From Microcebus murinus (lineage: Eukaryota > Chordata > Mammalia > Primates > Cheirogaleidae), in contig NC_134111.1 in the NCBI RefSeq assembly GCF_040939455.1, forward strand, positions 60,034,501-60,098,500: a DNA stretch of 64,000 bases, given 5' to 3'. A program made the translations under genes and the position numbers. This document shows positions 34,901-47,519 of the stretch, in pieces; positions within the stretch are counted from its first letter, which is position 1; each line of letters starts with the position of its first letter. Below the pieces are notes generated by a model, which did not search any database, was not told the DNA's origin, and was given only the letters and a program-made list of their open reading frames with translations.

Positions 34901-36049
34901 TCCCTCATAGTCCATCATTTCAGTTGTTTCCTACCAGCCCTCTGGTGTCACAGCCTAAATCCAAGTTTTATAATGGTATTAAGGGTCACCGTCCAGGAGC
35001 AAACCTAGCCAGTGGCTAGTGCAGATCTAGTCACTGATCCTAGAGAGAGTCTTGGATTGACTTCAATAAGGCTGGCTATTCTCCTGCCTCCCTAGATCTA
35101 CAGTTTCTTATAAAGCTAGACTCTCTTCAAGACCACATTATAGGGGTTGCAATACTCCAGCTTCAACTTTCAACAGTGAATCTGACTGACTTTGTTCCAC
35201 CATCTCACTAAGGGACCATTTAGTCCCTATTATACTGGAGGAGAAAACTTCAAGCCACTAGTTTTTGCTTTTGGACCAAGAGTGGAACAGGCCTGTAGCT
35301 TTACTTGCACATGTCATGTTCAATTTTATTTTTTTCTAGTCCACAGAGATGTTTAATATTTTAGTAAATTTCCCTCTGTCTTTGGGTTTGAATATCTTTC
35401 TCATTCATTCAACATGCACGATCACTTTTAGAATGCATAAATTAGTTAATTTTAAACTAGAACTAAATTAAGGCAGCAGATGTCCAGTTGTATTGGCAAT
35501 AGCGTAGAGAGAAAACAGTAAAAAATACTGTATCTAGCATCTAGTAGAAATGTTACAGCTTGACATTTGTACCTGTCACTGTAATACTCCAATCATCAGT
35601 AAGGTCAACTTGGTCCTTATTTTGTCCTAACACCTCCCTCAGGCTTTCTCTCTGAAGCTCTTTCTTTGAGTTTTCATGAAATAGTCTTTATATATTAATA
35701 TAATTCTATAAAATCTTGGGAGAGGGAAAATAAGAATAAGAGCACAGTAAAATTTATCTTAAGTCCACTATGCATAGAGACCTGCAGTCTTACTAGAAGC
35801 AACTGTATATAATTCAATCCTATTCACACTTGTGATTTATGAAATATACTCAAGAAATCTTTGTGTTTCTTCTTTTCATTAAAGTAAAATTCCTCCAGCT
35901 TTTTAACAAAAATGGAAAAAACTCCTCTCCTTATTTCTTTATCTCTAGTATCTAGTTCTTCACATGTATCAGAATTCAATACACATTTGTTCAATAAAAC
36001 TTGCAAAAAGTTTGGGTACTTTCATTTATAGGATTCTAAGAATGCAATA
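34901..36049. other. Unassigned intergenic sequence
   Basis: No recognised gene or repeat. Slightly more mixed composition at 34980-35330, otherwise AT-rich. Confidence 0.45.
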
Positions 36050-36480
36050 CAGTTGACCCTTGAACAGCATGGGTTTGAACTATGTGGGTTCACTCATATG
36101 TGAATTTTCTTTCACCTCTGCTACCCCTGAGATGGCAAGTTCAAGCTTTCTTCTCCCTACTCCTCCTCAGTCTACTCAATGTGAAGACAATAAGGATAGA
36201 GATCTTTATGATGATCCACTTCCACTTAATGAATAATAAATATGTTTTATCTTCCTTATGAATCTCTTAGTAACATTTTCTTTTCTATAGCATACTTTTT
36301 TTGTAAGAATACAGTATATAATGCATATGACACACTTTTATTAACTGTTACCTGTAAAGCTTCTGGTCAACAGTAGGCTATTAGTAGTTAAGTTTTGGGG
36401 GAAGTCAAAAGTTATACATGAATTTTTAACTATATGGGGGGTTGGCACCAATAACTGCTGGATTGATCATAGGTCACCTG
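36050..36480. mobile_element. Tigger-type MITE, TA-flanked
   Basis: It starts 'cagttgacccttgaacagca' after TA (36048-36049) and ends 'cataggtcacctg' before TA (36481-36482). The ends are degenerate inverted repeats (cagttgacc versus caggtgacc). The interior includes 'tgggtttgaactatgtgggt', 'cactcatatgtgaatttt' and 'aagtcaaaagttatacatg', typical of a Tigger-derived MITE. It is 431 bp with no transposase. Confidence 0.85.
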
Positions 36481-36628
36481 TACATGCATTTTAAATTTGT
36501 AGACACTAAACATGTCATGAAAGAAGTCAGGCAATTGGAACAATCACATCTTTGCCATATCTAACTGGAATGAACCATAGTCAATGACATTAAATAGTAT
36601 TATATATGCAATATAATAATAGAACTAA

Positions 36629-38505
36629 TGACTACTAGGTTTTTTTTTTGTGTGTGTTTTTTTAAATTTCAGAATATTATGGGGGTATACACATTTTAGT
36701 TATATAGTTTGCTTTTGTACAGTTTGAATCAAAGTTATAAGTGTGCCCTTTGACCAGCTAGTAAAGTGTGCATTGTACCTGTTAGGTATAAATTTGCCCC
36801 TCCTTTATCCTTCCCACCTGCTTAATTTCCATTGAATTTTACTTCCATATGTGGACATAAGTGTTGATCAAATTAGTTCCCATTTAGTATTGAGTGCATG
36901 TGGTGTTCGTTTTTCCATTCACTTAGAAGAATGGTCTCCAGTTCCATCTAGGTTGTTACAAAAGATACTGGATCACCATTTCCTTTATGGCTGAGTAGTA
37001 CTCCATGGTATACATATACCACATTTTCTTAATCCACTTGTTTATTGATGGGCACTTGGGTTGTTTCCACATCTTTACAATTGTGCTGCTATAAACATTT
37101 GAGTGCAGATGTCTTTATTATAGAATGCCTTCTTTTCCCCTTTGGATAGATGCCTAATAATGGGATTGCTGGATGAAATGGTAGGTCTACTTTTGGTTCT
37201 TTGAGGTATCTCCATACTACTTTCTACAGAGGTTGTACTAGTTTGCAATCCCACCAACAGTGCATAAATGTTCTTATCTCTCTACATCCACACCAGCATC
37301 TGTTCTTTTGGGATTCTTTGATAAGCGCCATTCTCACTGGAGTTAGGTGATATGTCATTATGGTTTTGATTTGCATTTCCCTAATGATTAGAGATGTTGA
37401 GCATTTTTTCATGTGTTTGTTGGCCATTAATCTATCTTTATTTGAAGAGCTTCTGTTCATGTATTTTGCCTGCTTTTTAATGGGGTTGTTTGATTTCTTT
37501 CTTGCTTATTTTCTTTAGTTCTTTGTAGATTCTGGTTATCAGCCCTTTATCATATATATAGCATGCAAATATTTTCTCCCATTCTGTTGGTTGTCTGTAT
37601 GCTCTATTGATTGTGGTTTTGGTGGTGCAGAAGCTTTTTAATTTGATGAGGTGCCATTTATTTATTTTTGTTGTTGCTGTGATTTATTTTGGGGTCTTCT
37701 TCATAAATTCTTTGTCTAGGCTGATATCTGTAAGAGTTTTTACCACATTTTCTTCTAGAATTCTTATAGCTTCATGCCTCAGGTTTAAGTCTGTTTCCAC
37801 TGTGAGTTGATTTTTAGGAGAGGTGAAAGGTGAGGGTCCTGTTTCAGTCTTTTACATGTGGCTATCCAATTTTCCCAGTACTGTTTATTGAATAGAGATT
37901 CTTTTTCCCAGTGTATGTTTTTGTCTACTTTGTCACAGATCAGATGGAAATAATAGGATAGTTTCATATCTGGGTTCTCTGTTCTTATCCATAGGTCTAT
38001 GCCTCTGTTTTTGTGCCAATACCATGCTGTTTTGGTGATTATAGCCTTGTAGTATAGCTTGAAGTGTGGTAAAGTGATGTCTCCCGATTTGTTCTCATTA
38101 TGTAAGGTTGCATTGGCTATTCAAGATGTTTTCTGGTTCCATACAAAGCATAGAATTATTTTTTTCTTGATCTACAAAAAATGACATTGGCATTTTAATG
38201 GGGATTTCATTCAGTCTGTAAATCACTTTGGGTTCTATAGACATTTTAACAATGTTGATTCTGCCCATCCATGGCATGATATGTTTTTCCATTTGTTTTA
38301 TCATCTGTGCTTTCTTTCCTCAGTGTTTCATAGTTCTCCCCATAGAGGCCTTTCACCTCCTTAATTAGATATATTCCTAGGCATTTTATTTTCTTTGTTG
38401 CTATTGTGAAAGGTATTGCATCTTTGATTTCATTCTCAGCCTGACTATTGTTCATGTATATGAAAGCTGTCGATTTGTGTACATTGATTTTGACTACTAG
38501 GTTTT
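36629..38505 (-). mobile_element. 5'-truncated lemur-lineage L1 with exact 15-bp TSD
   Basis: The body at 36644-38490 runs, on the minus strand, from the ORF2 C-terminal third to the 3' UTR and a T-rich tail. Frames at 38246-38455, 38098-38304, 37785-37967, 37224-37460 and 37075-37257 carry ORF2 pieces in order, including the C-terminal Cys/His motif (CWCGC, then H, then the C of [11 protein letters not shown]). Frameshifts and stops separate them, so it is a dead copy. Direct repeats tgactactaggtttt at 36629-36643 and 38491-38505 are identical, arguing for a relatively recent insertion. Confidence 0.95.
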
Positions 38506-38618
38506 GGTGTCAAATTCTGTGGACTTATTTATGGAATATCATTTGCTTCTGTATAATTCTTTCTGTGTCTATTGCCACAGTTCTAGTTTAGTCCTTTATA
38601 ACTTTTTACTGTACAAAT
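38506..38618. other. Short spacer between L1 and Alu
   Basis: Unassigned sequence separating the two insertions. It lies after the TSD of one and before that of the other. Confidence 0.5.
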
Positions 38619-38971
<353 letters not shown>

Positions 38972-39284
38972 AATTGGCTTTTGTATCTTGAGTCTGTTCA
39001 ATGGCTTTTAACATTTGTGGAGTCCTGGACCTTTCTGAGACTCTGATGAAACCTATGGAAGTTTTTCCTTAAAAATGTACTTAAGCACATATTGCCCACA
39101 TTTTATATAAACTTCAGTGGGATTCACAAGACCATAAAGTTGGCATGTGGACTCTTCTAAAAGTACTTCCATTTGAATTTGTCATATCTATCTCATTTAT
39201 CCATTCATTTATCCATCAAATGCTTTTGAGTATGCACTAAATTTGGTGAACTTATGCTAAACTCTGGAAATACAAAGCTAGATC
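38972..39284. other. Unassigned, with an L2-like 3' fragment at 39180-39280
   Basis: 'tcatttatccattcatttat' and 'aactctggaaatacaaag' resemble the L2 3' end in reverse complement. The remainder is unassigned. Confidence 0.45.
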
Positions 39285-39566
39285 AGAAATTAGCTTTACT
39301 ACCACATGTACTCATCAGCAAATTGATATTAATGGATCAACACCTAAGTGGACATATAGGAGTAACATTTATCGGATGTCAGGAGGGTGGGAAGGGGGAG
39401 AAAGGGATGGGTATATACAACCACAATGAGTAAGATGTGCAATGTTTGCAGGATGGACACGCTTGAAACTCTACTCAAGGGGGGAGGGCATGGGCAATAT
39501 ATGTAACCTTTACACTTGTACCCCCATAATACACTAAAATAAAAAAAAAAAGAAATTAGCTTTACT
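39285..39566 (+). mobile_element. Very short lemur-lineage L1 3' end with exact 16-bp TSD
   Basis: The body at 39301-39550 is only the last 250 bp of L1: 'aagtggacatataggagtaa', 'gggcaatatatgtaacctt' and 'cttgtacccccataataca', then A11. It is the reverse complement of the 3' UTR segments at 9.36 and 36.65 kb. Direct repeats agaaattagctttact at 39285-39300 and 39551-39566 are identical. Confidence 0.97.
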
Positions 39567-40044
39567 TTTAAAAATTCAAAGTCTAGACTAGATGGAAGAA
39601 ATATATCCCACACATGTAATACAATGTCATACGTATTTGTGGGCTACAGAACAGGACTAAAACAGAAAATTTTAGTTCTGTTAAGGGGATATTAGGTGTA
39701 TCAGGTAAAAGCTTCAAGAAACAAGATTAGCTCTTCTGAAGGAATATCTTTGTTATACTCCAACATTTTAAAAACTACAACAATGCCTTATTGAAATTTA
39801 AGAATCTTTTTAACCAGATTCCAATGAAATTCTCTTCTGTCAGTTATCAGTTAAGTCACATGGGATAAATTACATAAAATCTCTGGCTTTCAGTTTTGTC
39901 CTCTATAATAATAATAACAACAACATGAATAACAAAAGTAATAAATAAGAACTCTTATGAAATTTTAGAGAGTAATAACATTAATAGCAATTTTATCTGC
40001 AGGCATTATGCTAAATTTTTACATTTATTATCTCTAATGTATCA
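39567..40044. other. Unassigned intergenic sequence
   Basis: No recognised feature apart from a short (aat/aac)n tract near 39905-39945. Confidence 0.45.
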
Positions 40045-40275
40045 GAATGGCTAAGGATGAGAACTTTGGGGTCAGCAAAATCTCTGATCCATCCTAGCTT
40101 TGCCAATTCTTGTCTGTGTGATTTGGGGCAAGTAATTTGACCTTCTTGTTAATTTTCTCATCCGCACAAAGGGAATGCTAATACACATCCCAAGGGTAGC
40201 TGTAAGGATTAAGTGAGACAATGCAAATAATCTCAGCATGGTGCCTAGCACAACACTAGATATTATTATTACTAT
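40045..40275 (+). repeat. MIR SINE relic
   Basis: Forward MIR order: 'tgtgtgatttggggcaagta', 'gttaattttctcatccgcac', 'gtaaggattaagtgagacaa' and 'atggtgcctagcacaacact'. One of the better preserved MIRs in the window. Confidence 0.85.
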
Positions 40276-40294
40276 TGGAGAAAGTAAGATGTTT

Positions 40295-40430
40295 TAGTAC
40301 ATACCAATATCACCATTTACAGGTAAGGAAACTGAGGTCCATATAAGTAAATAACTTTGTTACAGGTTATATAGGCATTGAAATGTACAGTTGGGATTCA
40401 AGTCCCTTTGACTCCAAAGGCCATAGTTAA
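40295..40430 (-). repeat. MIR SINE relic, reverse copy
   Basis: 'catttacaggtaaggaaact', 'gaggtccatataag' and 'tttgactccaaaggcca' fit MIR in reverse complement. It lies tail to tail with the preceding forward MIR. Confidence 0.75.
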
Positions 40431-42299
40431 TTCAAGGCTGGGGAGGGGTTCGCTCAGGGATTGGGGGAGAAAAATAGAGAAAAGAGAGAGCACTGGTGTA
40501 GTCCTTGGCATACAGCTATTTTAATAGTTTCATTCTCTTTTCAAACATTACCTTCTCATTTAAATTTTCCACTTCAACTGGTCTTATCCATCATTGACCT
40601 AGAACAACTCCACCTTTGTGCCGTTGTCTATGCTCTGTCCTTGTTTTCCAGGTTCAATTTCTACTCCTTTTATAAGGACCTGGGGAGGACCCATTGCCTT
40701 TTGGAAGCTATCTAACCACATCTCCTGGGAGCCATCTTTTGTAGCTTTGAGGCTGCTTAAATTTTATTTTCTGTATCACTTCCTTGACAATAATCTTGCC
40801 CAGGGCTTTCTTATTACCTTTTAGGCCCATATATTTTTACCTTCTTGCAGAAATCGTACCTCTTTGTAAGCAGGAGCCATGATGTAACTCACAGTGCCTG
40901 TAGTGCTGTCTCACATATACTAGCCTTCAATGCATAGCTCATTATTGATTTAGTTTTTTCATTTTGAAAAATAATTTTTTAAGATATCTTGCTTCAGTGT
41001 GAACAGAACTCTGAAAACATAATCTCAATCATAGGCAAAATACAGTTCTATTTGTGCACTGAGTTTCTTTAGAAATATATCTAATGTGTAGAGTAATGAA
41101 CACTTTTTTATTCTTGTCACTGGAAGATGAATGAAAAGATAATAGTGAGATGGCTTTGTTGAAAATAATGGTATCAAGGGAAGTCTGATAAAATACTAGA
41201 GAGTTTATCATTCTTGATCTCTTTATTTCTTTCTTTCTTCCTATCCAGGGAAAAATATATAGCATTTTAAGGGGCCATCCTTGCAGCCTTGTTAATATAA
41301 CAGCATCACTTGTAACAGTGTGCTGTTTACTTACCATATGTAATGCATGGATGTCAGACAGTGGGCAAAATTCTTTTTTAAGAGTATGTTATTCCTCACT
41401 CAAGTTCTTCATTTTGATTTGTAATACCATGTTATGTGATTTTAGGAATAAAGATACTAAAAATCAAGACAGTGTTTCAAGTTTTGTCTCTGTGGATTTT
41501 TTTTTAACCTTTAGGATGTTGTTCTTAAAATTTATGATTAGCTTTTGACTTAATATCTCTCTTTCTCTCTCTCCTTCTTTTACTCAGATCATTTTCTATA
41601 GATAAAGAAGACTTAGGGAAAAGAATACTTTAAACAGATGGGTACTGGTGTCTTGGGTCTGATCTTATCAGACTGCATCCTGCCCTGTAGGAAATGTTGT
41701 TATTGAGGTAACTAAGCATAAGGCATTATGGTCATGCCATATTGATTTTGGAAATCAAAAAATAACATTTTCACTCATGTCCGACAGAAAATCAGTTTAC
41801 TTAATAGTTTTGCCTTTAGCTTTAAGTGGAAAAAGATGAGACTAGAAAATTTAAATTTATATGGTTATTGGGGAATGATTAGACATTGCCTCACAGAGCA
41901 GTTTGGCATTGTGCTTGTGAAATAATGCATTTTTATTTTGTTTTGTTTTGCTTTTCAATGGCCAATTCTCAGTCTTCATCTTATTGACCTCATGGAGCCA
42001 CAGTTGCTCACACCCTCTTCCTTGATACTTTTGCTTTATACAGTTTCTAGGGCATCACAATTATATAGTTTTCATCCTATTGCACTGGAGGGTTCCTCTC
42101 AGTCTTGTCAACCGATAATCCCTTTTCTCCCTGTGCTCTGATTGTTGGAGTATCCCAACACACTCACTGCCTTTGTGATCACATCCAATCTTATAGCTTA
42201 TAGACTAAATACATGCCAACAAATCTCAGATTTATATCTCCAGCCAAGCACTCAAGTCTAACCTACAAGTGTAACTATCTGCTACTGACTTGACTTCTC
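40431..42299. other. Unassigned intergenic sequence
   Basis: No gene or clear repeat. The part at 40540-40930 is pyrimidine-rich with faint L2 resemblance ('tttgtaagcaggagccatga'). A (CT)n-like tract lies near 41552-41580. Confidence 0.4.
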
Positions 42300-43335
42300 T
42301 CCACTTGGGTATCTAACAGACATCTCATACCAGACCTATCTAAAACTTTCTTCATCCAAACCTCTTCCATCCTCTCCATCTTCTCTGTTTCATTTGATGG
42401 CACCTCCATCATCCCAGCTGGTAAATCAAAAATGGTAGATTCATCCTTTACACCTTTGTTTTACTCAAACCCCCTATGCAGTCAATTATGAAAGCCTGTT
42501 GGCTACAGTTTCAAAATAGGTATAGATTCCAACCACTTTTTACCACCTCCATTCTACCACTCTCGTACAAATCATCATCAACTCTTGGCTGGGTAGCATA
42601 GTAGCATCCTAACTGAACTTGTCTTTCTTCTCCCACCATTGTGCCCCACATCCTGCCCCCTTCAGTGGTCTAGTCCCAGTAGAGCAGCTGGAGTGATCTT
42701 TTAGAAAAGTGGGTGGGATTATGCTGCCCTTTGCTAGAAACCCTGAAATAGTTCCCCTTTCTACTCAGAGAAAGTCAAAGTAATTCAGTGGATTTACGGC
42801 CCTAATGATTTCACTTCTACTATTTCTCTTTAGAAGTCTATTGCCTCTAGCTACTCTTTTCCTTTCTTCTTTATTCCACCTATACTGGCCTCTGCTTTTT
42901 CCCAACGCATGGGAATGTTCCAGTCCTTTCTCCAGTCTACATTTCTCCTACGTATCCTCTTTGCTAATTCCATCAACTCTTTGGAGTGTTTTCCCAAATG
43001 GCATGCTCCCATTGAGGCCTATGTTTCCTGAGCACCCTACTGAAAACGGCAGCCCTATCCCCCATGCCTAACCACCCAGCTCTGCAGATTTTCCTTATCT
43101 TGCTCTATTTTCTTTTTTTAAATAGCACTTATCACTTTCTAGCACACTGTATAATTTACTTATTAATCATGTTTATTATATTTATTGTCTATCTCTAACT
43201 TTTGGATTGTAAGCTTCATGTGTACAGGGGCTTTTGCTCATTTTGCTCATTTATGTATATTCCAAGAGGCTAGAAGTTCCTGGCACATGGTAGGTACTAA
43301 CAAATATTTGGGTAACGAATAAATGTGTGATTGAG
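42300..43335 (+). repeat. Long L2 LINE relic
   Basis: The L2 order is followed for about 1 kb: 'ggctacagtttcaaaatagg', 'cctaactgaacttgtctttc', 'tgccctttgctagaaaccct', 'atagcacttatcactttcta', 'attgtaagcttcatgtgtac' and the terminal 'tggcacatggtaggtac...taaatgtgtg'. The coding frame is gone. The 88-codon frame at 42805-43071 is fortuitous. Confidence 0.75.
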
Positions 43336-44177
43336 TAGTGGAGCAGCAGTAACCTGACAGCTTTTTCTTTGCTTCATGTTATGGACTTGTTCAGGCTTGG
43401 AGAGATTCTACTACCATAGTCTAATTCCTGTTGTTTCCTTTAAAGAGAAGGTCTGTTAGAACTAGTCAGGATTTTAGGGTACAGAAAAGGCACATGACTC
43501 CTCTCATTCTTTTCCCTCCTGGGGGCCTTTATTTTGTTTCAATATACTCTTCTTTCAATTTCCTGATCATCCAAGAGAAAGCTATTGGGGAGAATGTTAA
43601 CTTAATACTTTGTACATTTCAAGTGGTGCTCAAAATTAGGAGCAACATTATTTTCTTTTCAAAGATGCCTACACTCTGATAAGTCTTAAATGATTTGAGG
43701 AGAAAGAAAATAGTGTAAGTATTAACTAAGTATCAACACAGCTACCAATGAAGTAATAGATGCTCTTAATTTGCAGATCTTGGGAAGGTGCTCTTACTTC
43801 TTCACATAGCACCTGTTCTAATTTCTGGGCTTCTCTGTTTACTGTAATAGGATATGGCCGATTGCCATAGAAAGTAAGCCAAGCTGGGAAAGGTCTGGTG
43901 TAGCAGTGGAACTCTCACTAGTATTGTAGTGAGTAGTAATTTTAGTAATTTTTGGTAATCATAGCACAGAGTAATATTAAGAATAAAGAAAGCATGTTGT
44001 ATGCTGTCCCATATCACAGCATTAAATAAAAGTAGATTTTTCTTACCATTTCTTCTCTCAATATTTAATGTCTGTTTCTTATGGCAGCAAAAAGTTAACA
44101 AATAAATATTGGTTATCCTATTATGTAAGGACATATTTTTATCTGTTTTTAAAGAAATTTCCACTTGAATGGTGCTT
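43336..44177. other. Unassigned intergenic sequence
   Basis: It carries a 132-codon minus-strand frame (43802-44200), the second longest in the window. The composition (Leu, Ile, Tyr, Lys) looks like translated AT-rich DNA, it overlaps the following LTR, and no domain is recognised, so it is not called as a gene. Confidence 0.4.
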
Positions 44178-44762
44178 GGGATGTGGTAGACGGTCTTCAA
44201 AGATGGCTCCCCAACAAGTCCTCCATTTCCTGTTTGTGTATTCCACTCCTCCCATCAAGAAGTGAAATTGATCTACTTCCCCTTTACTCTGGGTTGGCCT
44301 CATGATTTGCTTTTACTAATAGAATGCAACAGACAACAAAGAAGTGTTGACCCAGTTCTGGGCCTGGTTTAAAGAGGGGTGGCAGCTTTTGATTTTGCTC
44401 CCTTGGAATCCAGCTGCCATGATGTCAGAAAGTCCAGGTCATCCTATGGGTGGGAAGAACCCTGTGGAGAGGACCTAGAAGATGAGTCACCATGTGGAGA
44501 GCAAAGCTGCATGTAGAAAAACTGAGGTGCCTAGTGGATAATCAGCACCCAAATCCCAGCCATGTGAGTGAGGTCTTCTTGAATCTTCCAGTCCAGCTTA
44601 TCTATCAAATAAATGCAGCTGCATAATTATCCCAGCCAACACCACAAAAAGCAGAGCACCCATTCTAGCTATGGAATTATGAGAAATAATAAACTGCTAT
44701 TATTTTAAGCCACTCTATTTTGGTGTGCTTTGCTATATTGCAATAGATGACTTATGCAGTGG
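44178..44762 (+). mobile_element. MLT1-group LTR (older type)
   Basis: 'tggttggcctcatgatttgc'-like wording, 'gaagaaccctgtggagagg', 'gccatgtgagtgaggtcttc', 'agaaataataaactgctatt' and the terminal 'tattgcaatagatgactta' match the forward order of older MLT1 LTRs as remembered. A polyadenylation signal is present in 'aataataaac'. Limits approximate. Confidence 0.7.
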
Positions 44763-47519
44763 ACTTTTGGGGACCCAAGGATTTTGTTTTAAGCTTTAAT
44801 TTTCAATCTTGCTTAAAGTTATTTGGTGGGTTTCTACAACCTTAAGAAAGTGTTTATTCCACTTGGGAAATATTCATCCAGAGTTACTAAAAGATAGCCA
44901 GCAACTGCTGACGGTTTGAAAAATGGCCAACCTTCTCAGGGGTGTCAAGGAGGTGAGGCCATAGGTTCTTATCTCTTGTCACAGCCCTGTGTGATCCCAT
45001 GTCCTCAAAATGGCCCAGGGAGAGAGATGTTCACGGGTAGAGGGAGGAAGAAAGATTAGAAGTGTAATTTTTTTCTCAGGGCACACATAGGTATAAATGA
45101 CTGCTGTATTGACATATTAAAACGACAATGACTCTCGGTAAAATGAAATCTAGAGATAGCAACACCTTATTCACTATGTGTCAATGATGTATGTGTAGAG
45201 GGCAGGTGTTCACTTTGTAGGTTTGGATATAAATTATAAGGTTTTTTCTTTCCCCCCCAAAAAAGAAATAGTGATATATTGGAAATTGCTGGATGTGTAT
45301 TTCTGAGCTGTTTTCAAGAATTCTTACCTTTTTATAGACTCATTTCAACTCTGCATTTGAAACCAGATGGTTTATTCTTGAACTGCAAGACTGAATATAT
45401 TAACCTTTAATGTAAATGCACTTACTCATTGAGCAGTTGGTTACTCCTACATTTTTCTGCATGACCTTGATGATAAAGAACCACTTTTCGATTCGATTCT
45501 TATTTTTTTAATGCTTACTAGGAATTTTTATTGAGAATTACCAAACCATCTGATTTGGATGCTTTAAAATGTAAAAGTCAGAAATAAATTGGCATTGCTA
45601 AGGTACTTTGGATGAAAGGGCTGCCACTACTCTGTAATCTCGAGTTGTAAAGAAGCAATTTGATTTATTTTCTATGTGGGTTGACAAGTAAGCTTTTTGT
45701 GGGCTAGAGTTGGTAAAACAAAGACTTATTCAAGCTGTGAAATGCATTCAAGAGTAAATAGCAATAAATGACAAAAGGCCTGTTTTTCAGATATGTCTTT
45801 GACTGTTGTGCAGGATTCTGATTATGGGGAAAATAAAGGCCTGTTTAAAATTTTGGAATGACAGGTCTCCCATAAATGGGATAGGTTTGTTTGGCTGCAA
45901 AAGAGAGCAGATGGAAAACTTTATCTTGAACTAGTGTTATCAGTTAGTTTCTCCTTGTCTTTTAAAAATCGTATGTTCTTAATAGTTTTTAAAGTTCAGA
46001 TTTTTTTTTCTGGTTTTATAGAATATTTTTGAACTTTTATAGAATTACTGTTTTCTGGTGCTGGTCTGTTTTAAAAACTATAATGCGCCTGGACCTTTAA
46101 AACATCCAAAATTGTAAAAATTAGTTTCTCAGTTGTGTTAAGTTACTTAGCCTTATTTTTTAAAAAATGGACTTGTTGGAGTTTAGTGAAGTTCAATAAA
46201 GCTGTGGCCAAATTCCACCAAATGTCAAAAGTTTCATCCATTGTTATTTCTTAAGCATTCTCAAGAAAAGAAAAATGAGGCAAAATTATTCACTCCTATT
46301 AGGTTATTAATATAGAGAAAATAAATAAATATGTTGGGATTACAGTGCTTTATTGGAAGGTAGAATAAAATTCCTTGGGGTTGATTGTTAAATATAAAAG
46401 TGGAAGGTAAATGTGGAATTAGGTGACGGGGAAAACATCTTTATAATTTGACTTTTTTGTGTTAAGAAAATGAGCTATAATTCTACTTGTTGTAAATCCA
46501 GTGGGTTCTTTCTTTCTCATTACCACTTTCAAATCCTGTTTATATAAAGAACTCAAGGACATTTACTTCAAGCAAAACTTTTCCTTTTAATGTGCATTAA
46601 AACATTACATTCTTTCTAAAATGGTGTCACAATTTTAACCTCAGCAATTTTGCATAGTATAGTTTTCACATTATAGGGACGGAGTTGAAGAAATTTCTTG
46701 ACAACTTAATTGATTTGTATTTCGTATTCTTTGGCTTATGTGTTTGGGCTAAAAATAACTGTTTTAGGTGATCTCATTTTAACCATATAAATTTCAAGTA
46801 TATCTTCTATGTATGCTGCCATCATCTTCATTTAGATTTTAGTGAGTTCCTGTTGGTGATTGCAGAATTTCATTCTGATATTATTTGTTATTATTTCATT
46901 GCCTGTCGGAAAGCAGATTGAGTAGTTTAGGGGACAACCATCAATAAAATTGCTTGCTTTCATGGTTTGATTTCATCTATCAGCAAGAAATATTGATGTT
47001 TGTGGGCAGAAACTGCTTAGATTTTTCTTCCTGATCAAATGAATATGAGGTGGCATTCATTACTCTAATGGATAAATGGCCTAGTGCCTATTAGTATTAT
47101 TCATCTATTTGTTCACTCACTATGCATAAACTTTATTTCTTTCAATATGATATCTCATATAGTAGTCAACTTGGCATTGACCTATCTGAAGCATATAAAA
47201 TTTATTCTGTCATTAAAAAAATAATATTAGTTATTTAAAATATTAAGTCAATTTCATTTAAAACTGCTTTAAGATGTATAAGAAACCAACATTTTCTTTT
47301 CTATGTAGGATTTAATTGGAACATTTTAAATTGAACTCTACTTATTAATTTTTTCTTTACCTCTAAAGTTAGTAGTAATGAATTCTTTAACTAGACTTTT
47401 AAAAGTATTAAAATTTTTAGTATTTAGGTTAGCTGTAGATTTTGGGTGACCTTGAAATCATTTAAATTCTCATTTACTCAGATTATGGCGAGGCAGACAA
47501 TAATGCCTATGTGATTTTG
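44763..47519. other. About 2.7 kb of unique-looking sequence
   Basis: The longest stretch of the window in which I recognise no transposable element. It is AT-rich without simple repeats and has no substantial open frames or splice-bounded exons. It is a reasonable place to look for conserved noncoding elements, but conservation cannot be judged from a single sequence. Confidence 0.45.

Noticed and set aside
43802..44200. 132-codon minus-strand frame
   Set aside because: The amino acid composition is that of translated AT-rich DNA, it runs into an MLT1-type LTR, and no domain or start context supports it. A frame of this length is not surprising in 64 kb read in six frames.
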